19,945 bases of DNA. It comes from an uncultured Clostridia bacterium (lineage in GTDB: Bacteria; Bacillota; Clostridia; Oscillospirales; Acutalibacteraceae). Every line of letters starts with the position of its first letter. Within the stretch, counting starts at the first letter, position 1. Below the pieces are notes generated by a model, which was given only the letters and a program-made list of their open reading frames with translations, was not told the DNA's origin and did not search any database. This document shows positions 9,560 to 16,513 of the stretch, piece after piece. Location of the stretch: NCBI GenBank assembly GCA_946628455.1, contig CAMOWP010000017.1:1-19945 (forward strand), written 5' to 3'. Both the position numbers and the translations under genes were made by a program.

Positions 9560-10384
9560 TCACTCAATTTTTATTTTTATCATAATCGGGTAATGGTCGC
9601 TCGGGTAAACTCCGTCATACGTTGTTCTGATTACCCTGTACTGCAAAACCTCAATCCCTGATTTTGAAATAAGAAAATAGTCTATATTTTCATAGTCGGG
9701 CAGCTCGCCCCATTCGTGATAGGTTGCGCCTGAATCTGAGTCATCCGTTTTGTATTTTGCGTCGTCAAAAAGCTCAGTTGCGCTTTTATATGTTACGCTG
9801 TTTTCAAAGTCATTTAAATCGCCCATAATTATGCAGGGCATACCGCCGAATTCCTCAAGCTTTTTAAGGATAAGGCGTATTCCCTTAACCCTCGCCTCTT
9901 CGCTAACGTGGTCAAGGTGGGTGTTGAAAACCGCAAGCTCCTTTCCGTCTGATTTCTGCCTGAGAATTGCATATGAGCAGATTCTGTAGCACGCAGCGCC
10001 CCAGCTTATTGAAATCCTGTCAGGCGTTTCACTGAGCCAGAAGGAGCCCTTGTCAAGCAGCTCAAATTTTGAAAGGTTATAAAATATCGGGCAGCCCTCA
10101 GGGTTTTCGCACTCTTCACGGTATTCGATAAAGCTGCCGTAGCCGCCGAGCGCTTCCTTTATACAATCATAATGAATATGCATTGCTTCCTGAAGCCCGA
10201 TTATATCGGCGTTTGAATTTATTAGCGTCTGCACAGTAAACGGAGCTCTGTAAAACCAGTTGCGCTTGCCCTTATCGCCCTCCGTATAGCAGCGCACATT
10301 TGCGCTGACAACGGTTATGCAGGAGGGGTCGAAGGTCTTGCCTATATCAAAAACGGGAATATCCGAGCTGTATTGCTTTTTCAT
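9560..10384 (-). CDS. EEP-family (endonuclease/exonuclease/phosphatase) protein
   Basis: A 274-residue metal-dependent phosphoesterase-fold protein of the EEP superfamily, which includes DNase I, exonuclease III, inositol-phosphate 5-phosphatases and sphingomyelinases. Active-site elements occur in order: SANVR (Asn29), IIGLQEA (Glu66, metal ligand), AVFNTHLDH (His156), IIMGDLNDF (Asp189, Asn191) and YPSDHYPI (Asp263-His264). YENIDYFLIS is also typical. There is no DNA-binding addition and no signal peptide. Its place between a transporter and glycosidases suggests a small-molecule phosphodiester or phosphomonoester substrate, perhaps a phosphorylated or glycerophosphoryl glycan, rather than nucleic acid; that is inference. 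AGGAG precedes the ATG. The downstream gene's ribosome site overlaps this gene's stop codon, so the two are probably translated together. Confidence 0.9.
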   Translation of the reverse strand: MKKQYSSDIPVFDIGKTFDPSCITVVSANVRCYTEGDKGKRNWFYRAPFTVQTLINSNADIIGLQEAMHIHYDCIKEALGGYGSFIEYREECENPEGCPIFYNLSKFELLDKGSFWLSETPDRISISWGAACYRICSYAILRQKSDGKELAVFNTHLDHVSEEARVKGIRLILKKLEEFGGMPCIIMGDLNDFENSVTYKSATELFDDAKYKTDDSDSGATYHEWGELPDYENIDYFLISKSGIEVLQYRVIRTTYDGVYPSDHYPIMIKIKIE

Positions 10385-10429
10385 AACGCTGCTCCTATTC
10401 TATTATAATACAAAATCGTTGGTAGTTTT

Positions 10430-11659
10430 TTAAGCGGCCTTTCTGTTTATCAGCGCGGATACGGTGCATACCCCGAACGCAGTTACTCCGAAAATGAAGA
10501 GGCAAAGGAAAACGCCGTTCCACGAGCTTTTATCGGAAATATAACCGAGCAGCCCCGTGCTGAGCGAGCTTCCCACGTAGCAGAAGGTATCCAGCACGCC
10601 TGCGAGCATTCCCGAGCCCATCTTCCCGCGCATATAAAGCGGAATAATGGCTGTAATTATATTATTGACCGCGCTCATAAGCATAGCCGAAACGCTGAAA
10701 AGCACTATAAGCAGGACGGGACTCTTTACTGACGTGTTTTTAGCGAGAAGCATTACGCAAAAGAGTATAACCGTTTCAGCGAGATACAGCCCTGAATTGA
10801 GCGCAGAAGTATTTTTCCATTTGTTGTGAAGCGCTGTTGAAAACCACGCGCCAAGAGCAGCGATAAGCGGAAGAATAACTGTTATCAGAATAGAAAGAGA
10901 TTCCTGCATCCCGTAACGCTCTTTTAAAATCGAAGGAGTCCAGGTTGTTACTCCGTCCTTGATAAAGCCGTTTGAAATTGCCGCAAGCAAAACGAAAACA
11001 GCAGCCATTACGAACGAAGGGGTAAGACCGACCTTGTTTTTCTCTTCGGCTTTATACGGGAGCCCGTCGCTCTTTTCGCCAAGCCCATCCGCCTTGCCTG
11101 TAAGAACGAACCAAAGAATACCCGTAACCGTTAGTAATGCGGCGGGGATATAGAACACGGTTTTATACGAAGCGCCTGTTGCAGAGAGCAGCGCCGCAAT
11201 TCCGTAAGCCACAAAAGTTCCTATCGCAGGCGGCGTTCCCATAGTTACGAGCGCCTTTGGCAGCATTTCGTCAGAAAGCCTGTCTGCAAGCATTTTTACA
11301 ACCGAGCTCCAGAGTATCGCCTGAAAAAAGCCGTTTAAAAGCCAGAGATATTTCATAGACGACGGCGAAGCGCAAAGCGGCATAGCGAGATTTACTGCAG
11401 CCGAGCCTAAAAGCGCAACCGCAACCGAGTATCTCGGGTTGTATTTTTTTGACATTATGCCATGGAAAAGCTGCCCTGCGCCGTATGAAAAAAAGAAAAA
11501 AGAGCTAACAAGTCCAAGCTCGGTTTTTGTTGCACCAAGCTGGTCCCTTATAGGCTCTATATATGCGTTAAAATTCAGCCTGCCCAAGTATGCAACTGTA
11601 TAAGCAAGCCAGCACAAAGCTATTATCAGCACGGATGACTGTTTTGCGGAGTTTTTCAT
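10430..11659 (-). CDS. MFS transporter, OPA (sugar-phosphate antiporter)-like
   Basis: A 409-residue major facilitator with about twelve hydrophobic segments, a charged central loop near residues 190-215 and small polar termini. The first membrane segment runs into YLGRLNFNAYI (residues 24-34), resembling the organophosphate:phosphate antiporter group (GlpT/UhpT-like), which brings in phosphorylated sugars or glycerol phosphate. Such annotations are often wrong in substrate detail, so it may import an unphosphorylated oligosaccharide or glycoside. It is the first gene of the minus-strand operon. The ATG follows an AGGCAGG ribosome site, with a promoter about 30 bases further upstream. The EEP gene begins 45 bases after its stop. 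It is the only transporter seen and therefore the likely entry route for the substrate of the cytoplasmic glycosidases. Confidence 0.85.
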   Translation of the reverse strand: MKNSAKQSSVLIIALCWLAYTVAYLGRLNFNAYIEPIRDQLGATKTELGLVSSFFFFSYGAGQLFHGIMSKKYNPRYSVAVALLGSAAVNLAMPLCASPSSMKYLWLLNGFFQAILWSSVVKMLADRLSDEMLPKALVTMGTPPAIGTFVAYGIAALLSATGASYKTVFYIPAALLTVTGILWFVLTGKADGLGEKSDGLPYKAEEKNKVGLTPSFVMAAVFVLLAAISNGFIKDGVTTWTPSILKERYGMQESLSILITVILPLIAALGAWFSTALHNKWKNTSALNSGLYLAETVILFCVMLLAKNTSVKSPVLLIVLFSVSAMLMSAVNNIITAIIPLYMRGKMGSGMLAGVLDTFCYVGSSLSTGLLGYISDKSSWNGVFLCLFIFGVTAFGVCTVSALINRKAA

Positions 11660-11689
11660 ATCCTGCCTCTTTTTATACTTATTGACTAA

Positions 11690-11718
11690 ATTATACAGTA
11701 TTTATTTTAATAATTCAA
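11690..11718 (-). promoter_or_regulatory. Sigma-A-type promoter of the glycan operon
   Basis: On the minus strand TTGAAT (11713-11718) and TATAAT (11690-11695) are separated by exactly 17 bases in an AT-rich stretch. The transporter ATG is at 11659, giving a predicted leader of roughly 24 bases, too short for a riboswitch. The fit to consensus is good, but activity is predicted only. Confidence 0.75.
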
Positions 11719-11746
11719 TATTTTTAGTTAATTTGCATTATAAAAT

Positions 11747-11780
11747 AAGTGCATTTCGTAAAAATTTACGAAACGCACTT
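11747..11780 (-). terminator. Terminator after the metallophosphoesterase gene
   Basis: Two 16-base arms (11747-11762 and 11765-11780) form a long hairpin. On the minus strand the single non-Watson-Crick position is a G-U pair; on the plus strand it would be an A-C mismatch. The minus-strand transcript leaves the stem into a U-rich run (ATTTTATAA). The hairpin starts 24 bases past the stop at 11805, so it should end that gene's transcript and separate it from the glycan operon promoter. Confidence 0.75.
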
Positions 11781-11804
11781 GTATTTTTTGTTTAAATTTA
11801 TATT

Positions 11805-13151
11805 TTACTCGGCGGTAAATTCTAGCTCAATCGGGTCAGAATACTGGTGATAAGCACTTTCAGCACGGACAGTTACCTTATACTTTTTACCCGATTCGAG
11901 CGTATCGTTTCCGATTCTGAAATCAGCAGTGTTATCATCGTCAATCACAAAGTAATCGTCAATAAAGTTTTTGCTGAACACTTTTTTACCGTTTTCGTCT
12001 TTAATAGTTACCTTGTAATCGTGAACAATATAGCCTTCCGCAGCCTGAGCTTCGTCAAATGAAATAACCCATTCGCCCTCTTCATTCTTCTTTGCGCTTG
12101 CCTTTGTATCTTCCTTGAAAACAGGGGCAGCGTCGTGAGCCTTCATATTCTTGAAGGTGTAGGGGAAAGCCTTTTTATCGTTTACGTTATCAATATAGTA
12201 ATCGCAGAAATATGTATCCGAAAGAAGGTCATAGCCGCGAATTCTTACGCTTCCGTCGCTGTCTGCTTCAACAATGCAGACCTGAGCTGCGTCCTCATAT
12301 CCGTCAGGGTGCTGACCTACTATGTAATTGTTATCAAGCTCAAAGCGTGCCATAGCGCCACAGCCGACTGATGTGTAGGAAGCCTGGTTAATGCTTCTCG
12401 GGTCGTTGAGCGGGAAGTGCGAATGACCAGAAAAATCAACAACGCTTGTGTGTCCGTTAAGAACAACGTTAATCTGCGGATCGCCCCATACGGTGCTTCC
12501 GTAAACTGTTCCCCACGGGTGCGGATGCTGGAATACGAAAACGGGCTTTCCTTCAGCCTTTTTCTCAGCGTCCTTAATCTGAGCGTCAAGCCATTTCAGG
12601 CTTTTCGGGGTAAATGTCCACTCTGTAAGAGAGCGCTCGCCGGAAAACGCAATACAGGAAAAGCCGTTGATTTCCTGAACATTATCAGGCTCATAGTTAA
12701 AGGTCTTTTTGAAATAGTCGTAATAATCGTTCTTCTGCTTGAATTCGTGGTTTCCGTGAATTGTTATACACTTTGTTTCCTTCCTTACGTGAGCTGCAAG
12801 CGTTTCCTGATATGCGGCATAATCGTTATCGCCGCCGATACTTGAAATATCGCCGAGGCAATAGAACGCGTCAACGCCCTTGTAGGTCTTATCGTTATCG
12901 AATAGCTTATAGGATGTGTCAATCGCGTCTGCTACGTTTTCGTTTTCATTATGAGTGTCAGTAAACACAACCAAACGGATTTCGGGCTTAAAGTCATCGG
13001 GTACTGTTGGCAGAGTGTTGTAAACGCTTCCCGTTGCTCTCTGAGCTCCGCCCCAGATGAGCGTGATTATGCACAGTATTGCAAGGAATCCGAAAAGACA
13101 AGCAAAAAATATACCAATAATTTTACCGATTTTTTTCAATACCTTTTTCAT
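11805..13151 (-). CDS. Membrane-anchored calcineurin-like metallophosphoesterase
   Basis: A 448-residue protein. Residues 1-9 are lysine-rich, residues 10-33 form one hydrophobic segment, and no cleavage or lipobox is evident, so the catalytic part should face outside the cell. The two-metal phosphoesterase core (about 55-300) carries FTDTH (Asp65, His67), YCLGDISS (Asp101), IHGNHEF (Asn134, His135), FQHPHPWG (His209, His211) and FSGHSHF (His243, His245). All metal-ligand motifs are intact. The C-terminal ~90 residues look fibronectin-III-like, ending ESAYHQYSDPIELEF. The family hydrolyses phosphomonoesters or diesters; the substrate here is unknown. AGGAGG lies just ahead of the ATG. It is transcribed separately from the glycan operon because a terminator follows it. 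A remnant of a related gene lies immediately upstream. Confidence 0.92.
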   Translation of the reverse strand: MKKVLKKIGKIIGIFFACLFGFLAILCIITLIWGGAQRATGSVYNTLPTVPDDFKPEIRLVVFTDTHNENENVADAIDTSYKLFDNDKTYKGVDAFYCLGDISSIGGDNDYAAYQETLAAHVRKETKCITIHGNHEFKQKNDYYDYFKKTFNYEPDNVQEINGFSCIAFSGERSLTEWTFTPKSLKWLDAQIKDAEKKAEGKPVFVFQHPHPWGTVYGSTVWGDPQINVVLNGHTSVVDFSGHSHFPLNDPRSINQASYTSVGCGAMARFELDNNYIVGQHPDGYEDAAQVCIVEADSDGSVRIRGYDLLSDTYFCDYYIDNVNDKKAFPYTFKNMKAHDAAPVFKEDTKASAKKNEEGEWVISFDEAQAAEGYIVHDYKVTIKDENGKKVFSKNFIDDYFVIDDDNTADFRIGNDTLESGKKYKVTVRAESAYHQYSDPIELEFTAE

Positions 13152-13178
13152 ATATTCAACCTCCTGAAAAGTAGTTCC

Positions 13179-13349
13179 TTACCAGAATAAATGTTTAAAG
13201 AATTCTCTTACGTTTTGCCACCATGCGCCGATTCGGGTAAAGGTGTTCTTAAATGCACCGTTTCCGTCAATGCTCACGTCAGCTTTAATCGGCTCGGACT
13301 GCATTCCGTAGGCGTTTTCGGCAACAACGCAGATTGTGTAATCGCCCTC
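13179..13349 (-). pseudogene. 3' remnant of a second metallophosphoesterase/FN3 gene
   Basis: Between the phosphoesterase gene and the GH31 promoter the minus strand keeps 56 sense codons ending in TAA (13179-13181). They begin EGDYTICVVAENAYGMQSEP and end FTRIGAWWQNVREFFKHLFW. The first part aligns with the neighbour's C-terminus (KYKVTVRAESAYHQYSDPIE): the same FN3 last strands, clearly a paralog. An in-frame TGA (13350-13352) directly precedes the homologous part and no start or ribosome site is present, so this is the tail of a gene that lost its body. The amphipathic Trp/Phe-rich tail is absent from the intact neighbour. A deletion between tandem copies or a rearrangement that brought in GH31 would explain it. 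A short expressed peptide is unlikely. Confidence 0.8.
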
Positions 13350-13489
13350 TCAAATTCTATTCAGAAATATACTAATGTATATATTACCACAAAACATTCT
13401 TTTGTGCAATATACAATATATTTAAACTTATTGTTGATAATAATTGTGGAAATGGTATAATAAATCCATAACAATTAGGAGGTTTTATT
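13350..13489. promoter_or_regulatory. AT-rich divergent control region
   Basis: This spacer separates the minus-strand remnant/phosphoesterase side from GH31. It holds two palindromes: ATATAC-TAAT-GTATAT at 13367-13382 and CACAAAA-CATTC-TTTTGTG at 13388-13406. A weak minus-strand promoter can be drawn with TTGCAC (13404-13409), a 17-base spacer and TAATAT (13381-13386), preceded by TGG; the second palindrome covers its spacer. This could drive the phosphoesterase through the remnant. Regulator binding is inferred only from symmetry. Confidence 0.4.
13434..13461 (+). promoter_or_regulatory. Promoter of the GH31 gene (extended -10)
   Basis: TTGATA (13434-13439) and TATAAT (13456-13461) are 16 bases apart, and TGG directly before the -10 gives a TGn extension. 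The ribosome site AGGAGG (13477-13482) and ATG at 13490 follow, with a leader of roughly 20 bases. Every element is close to consensus. Confidence 0.8.
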
Positions 13490-15796
13490 ATGCTCAAAAA
13501 ATCTTTAATCGCAAAAACTGACGGAAAAGCCGATTGCTCTCAGGTTTTCTGCGGCTACGGTCTGAGAATAACTTATCTCACGTCACGGCTTATCCGCGTT
13601 GAGAAAGAGGATAATTTTACAGACCTGCCGAGCTTTGCCGTCTGGTTCAGAAAAGCGGAGACGGGAAGGCTTGATGTAACGAAAACAGAAAAGGAAATCC
13701 TTGCCGAAACAGAGGAGGTTATTTTCAGCATACGCCGCGGCAAGCCCTACAGCGTAACCTTTAAGGATTCAGGCAAAACCGCCGTTTTCTCAAGGCAGAA
13801 AAACCTTAAGGGAACAACGAGAACACTTGACGGAACTCACGGCCCCGTCAGGCTTGACGACGGACTCATAACCGAGGACGGCGCATATCTTCTTGACGAC
13901 AGTAAATCAATGCTGCTTGACGAGAGCGGTCATTTTGTTCCGAGAAAGTCAGGCTCAGTTGACTACTACGCCTTTGCTTACGGCAAAAACTACCGTGAAA
14001 CAATCCGCGCTTTTTATAAAATCAGCTCTCCTGTTCCGATTGTTCCGCGCTTTGCACTTGGAGTATGGTGGAGCCGCTACCACGCATATACTCAGAAGGA
14101 ATACCTTGATTTGATGGCTCATTTCAAAAAGGAAAATATTCCGCTTACCGTTGCAACCGTTGATATGGACTGGCACTGGGTACATAATCTCAAGGAGCGC
14201 TTCGGCTCTGACAGCAGCGGCTGGACCGGATATTCATGGGATACCGAGTTCTTCCCCGATTACAGAGAGTTCCTCAGGAAGCTCAAGGAGGATAACCTTC
14301 ACGTAACGCTCAACCTTCACCCCGCTGACGGCGTTCGTTTTTACGAGGATATGTATGAGGATATGGCGAAGGCTGTTGGCGTTGACCCGAAAACAAAAAA
14401 GGACATCGAATTCACCTGCAACAGCGATGATTTCTGGAACGCGTATTTTGACATCCTTCATAAGCCTTACGAAAGGGAAGGCGTTGATTTCTGGTGGATA
14501 GACTGGCAGCAGGGCAAGGATTGGGACGTCAAAGGGCTTGACCCGCTCAACGCGCTCAACCACTACCATTACCACGATAACGCCGAGGACGGAAGAATGC
14601 CGCTTATCCTCTCGCGTTACGCGGGAATAGGCTCTCACCGTTACCCTCTCGGCTTTTCGGGAGATACAGACATAAGCTGGCGCGTTTTAAATTTCCAGCC
14701 GTACTTTACGTCAACAGCCAACAATGCGGCTTACAGCTGGTGGAGCCACGATATAGGCGGCCACCATTTCGGCTACAGAGACGACGATTTATATCTGCGC
14801 TGGCTTCAGTTCGGCGTTTTCTCACCGATAATGCGCCTTCATTCAACAAGCATGGAGCTGCTCGGCAAGGAGCCGTGGAAATTCCGCTACGAGGTATATA
14901 AGTGCGCTTCACAGTGGCTGCGCCTGCGCCACAGATTAATCCCTTATACATATACTATGGACAGAAGAACACACGATGAGGGAATCGCAATCTGCGAGCC
15001 GATGTACTACGCGTATCCGAACGAAAAAGCGGCTTACAAAGTATACAATCAGTATAATTTCGGAAGCGAGCTTATGGTTTGCCCCATAACAAAGAGACAG
15101 CACAAAGAGCTCAACCTCGGCAGCGTTGAGGTATGGCTCCCCGAAGAGGGAAGATACACTGACATTTTCACGGGAAGAAGCTATCTCGGAAACAGAAAAA
15201 TAACTATGTTCCGCGATATTGAAACCATCCCCGTGCTTGCGAAGGACGGCGCAATCATTCCGCTTTCATCAGACGAGGGCAACAAAACAGAAAACCCCGA
15301 AAGCCTTGAAATATGGGCGATTTCGGGAGACGGAAGCTTTACCCTTGTTGAGGATAACGGCAAAACGAGCTGCGAGGCGCACACGGCAAAAACAACGTTT
15401 GAAATAAGCTACAGCAACGAAAAGCTGAGCTTTAAAATCAACGCCTCAACGGGCGATTTATCAGTTCTTCCGAAGAAGAGAAATTACGTTATAAAGGTGC
15501 TCGATTTAGTTAAGGACGAAAAGCCGCTGGTGCTTGAAATCAGCGGAGCCGAAACGAATAAGGACTACACCCTTTCGGCAGACGGCGCAAAGAGAAGCAA
15601 GCCCTGCGACATTTACGAGGATGTTGTTTGCCTGCTCTCACGCTGGCAGGAAAAGACCGAGCTGAAGCGCGCGGCGTTCAGACCCTTTGAAAAAGCGAAA
15701 ACGCCCGAGCAGATTGAGGCAGCGCTTAAGAAAGCTCTCCTGCCCGAAACGGAAAAGCTTGCAGTGAAAGAAATAATCGAATTATACAGAGTGTAA
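13490..15796 (+). CDS. GH31 alpha-glucosidase-type glycoside hydrolase
   Basis: A 768-residue cytoplasmic GH31 enzyme, a retaining exo-acting alpha-glycosidase family. An N-terminal beta-sandwich (about 1-185) precedes the barrel. FALGVWWSRYHAYTQ opens the barrel; VATVDMDWHW and GWTGYSWD form the -1 pocket side. FWWIDWQQG supplies the nucleophile Asp338 and GFSGDTDISW the acid/base Asp392. SWWSHDIGGHHFG and FSPIMRLHS are further family motifs. Beta-sandwich domains follow the barrel, and the last ~110 residues form a charged helical-looking tail. The WIDWQQG variant, in place of the common WxDMNE, marks a distinct GH31 branch, so alpha-glucosidase is only the most likely activity. It has its own promoter and a terminator 50 bases past the stop, hence a monocistronic unit. 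It may share a substrate with the divergently placed glycan operon, but nothing proves this. Confidence 0.93.
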   Translation: MLKKSLIAKTDGKADCSQVFCGYGLRITYLTSRLIRVEKEDNFTDLPSFAVWFRKAETGRLDVTKTEKEILAETEEVIFSIRRGKPYSVTFKDSGKTAVFSRQKNLKGTTRTLDGTHGPVRLDDGLITEDGAYLLDDSKSMLLDESGHFVPRKSGSVDYYAFAYGKNYRETIRAFYKISSPVPIVPRFALGVWWSRYHAYTQKEYLDLMAHFKKENIPLTVATVDMDWHWVHNLKERFGSDSSGWTGYSWDTEFFPDYREFLRKLKEDNLHVTLNLHPADGVRFYEDMYEDMAKAVGVDPKTKKDIEFTCNSDDFWNAYFDILHKPYEREGVDFWWIDWQQGKDWDVKGLDPLNALNHYHYHDNAEDGRMPLILSRYAGIGSHRYPLGFSGDTDISWRVLNFQPYFTSTANNAAYSWWSHDIGGHHFGYRDDDLYLRWLQFGVFSPIMRLHSTSMELLGKEPWKFRYEVYKCASQWLRLRHRLIPYTYTMDRRTHDEGIAICEPMYYAYPNEKAAYKVYNQYNFGSELMVCPITKRQHKELNLGSVEVWLPEEGRYTDIFTGRSYLGNRKITMFRDIETIPVLAKDGAIIPLSSDEGNKTENPESLEIWAISGDGSFTLVEDNGKTSCEAHTAKTTFEISYSNEKLSFKINASTGDLSVLPKKRNYVIKVLDLVKDEKPLVLEISGAETNKDYTLSADGAKRSKPCDIYEDVVCLLSRWQEKTELKRAAFRPFEKAKTPEQIEAALKKALLPETEKLAVKEIIELYRV

Positions 15797-15846
15797 TAAT
15801 TCAGCCTGCCGATTTCGGCGCGGCTATACACCTTTCAGACTTTCCC

Positions 15847-15877
15847 ACACCGCCGGTAATCGGCGGTGTACTTTTTT
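15847..15877 (+). terminator. Intrinsic terminator after GH31
   Basis: A GC-rich 9-base-pair stem (15847-15855 with 15861-15869) and 5-base loop GTAAT are followed two bases later by six Ts (15872-15877). It lies 50 bases past the GH31 stop at 15796. Confidence 0.92.
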
Positions 15878-15889
15878 ATCTGTTTATGA

Positions 15890-15895
15890 TATAAT
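15890..15895 (+). promoter_or_regulatory. Extended -10 promoter of the frd/sdh operon
   Basis: TATAAT with TGA directly before it (TGnTATAAT). At 17 bases' spacing the -35 would be TGTACT (15867-15872), a poor match that lies inside the end of the upstream terminator. The extended -10 probably compensates. The first gene starts at 15939. Confidence 0.65.
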
Positions 15896-15938
15896 AGTTA
15901 CTATATTAGATTAAGTAGTTTAACAAGGAGGAATTGCC

Positions 15939-16499
15939 TTGAGGCTTAAAAAAATCAACGCGGCGCTCGGCTTGCTTTCAATACTGTTTATGCTTTTGCA
16001 TATCGGCTACAGCGTTTTTGCTTACCTTACCATGTATTACAACCCGACCTTAAAGACGGTTTTCTCTCTTCCTTTTATTATTCTGGTGTGCCTTCACGCC
16101 GTCTGCGGGATGTCAATAATGTTTATGCAAAAGGACGGCAGCAGAGCAGACCTTTATCCGAAGCAGAATATGAGAACTTTTTTGCAGAGAATATCCGCGG
16201 CGCTTATCTTTCCCCTTCTTATCCTGCATATCAAAACCTTCTCTTTAATGCAGGTATGCGCAGAAAAGGGGCTTAAGGCTTATATTATTCTTCTGATAAT
16301 CGCCGAGCTACTGTTTTTCGGCGTTGTTATAACGCATATTGCCGTTTCATTTACAAACGGCTTTATAACGCTCGGCTGGCTTTCCTCGGAGAAGGCAAAG
16401 CGGATAATTGACAGAATTATGTATATATTCGGAGCAATCGCCTTTGTCGCTTCGGCATATGCCGTTGTAAGAGGCCAGTTTATTATGTTCCTCAGCTGA
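15939..16499 (+). CDS. frdC: Cytochrome b membrane-anchor subunit (SdhC/FrdC-like)
   Basis: A 186-residue integral membrane protein with five predicted helices (about 8-30, 40-63, 80-103, 114-138, 160-184). Histidines lie within membrane segments at His21 (LLHIGYS), His53 (CLHAVCG), His97 (LILHIKT) and His133 (ITHIAVS). Five helices with four such His in one polypeptide is the pattern of type-B succinate:quinone oxidoreductases, where one subunit binds two hemes b and menaquinone. QRISAALIFPLLILH is a typical SdhC helix start. The start is TTG: AAGGAGG (15925-15931) sits 7 bases upstream and no ATG is available. The flavoprotein gene follows after 14 bases, and no FrdD-like second anchor is present. 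Overall sequence similarity is weak by eye, so the call rests on topology and neighbours. Confidence 0.8.
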   Translation: MRLKKINAALGLLSILFMLLHIGYSVFAYLTMYYNPTLKTVFSLPFIILVCLHAVCGMSIMFMQKDGSRADLYPKQNMRTFLQRISAALIFPLLILHIKTFSLMQVCAEKGLKAYIILLIIAELLFFGVVITHIAVSFTNGFITLGWLSSEKAKRIIDRIMYIFGAIAFVASAYAVVRGQFIMFLS

Positions 16500-16513
16500 T
16501 TCGGAGGTGCTTG

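Noticed and set aside
9552..9563. GTG start four codons upstream for the 508-residue protein
   Set aside because: It overlaps the EEP stop and has no ribosome site, while GAGGG is well placed for the ATG at 9551.
11747..11780. Regulatory operator or plus-strand terminator
   Set aside because: The pairing is perfect only with a G-U on the minus strand and the hairpin directly follows a minus-strand gene, so a minus-strand terminator explains it better.
13191..13460. 89-codon plus-strand open frame
   Set aside because: It is antisense to the phosphoesterase remnant and runs through the GH31 promoter.
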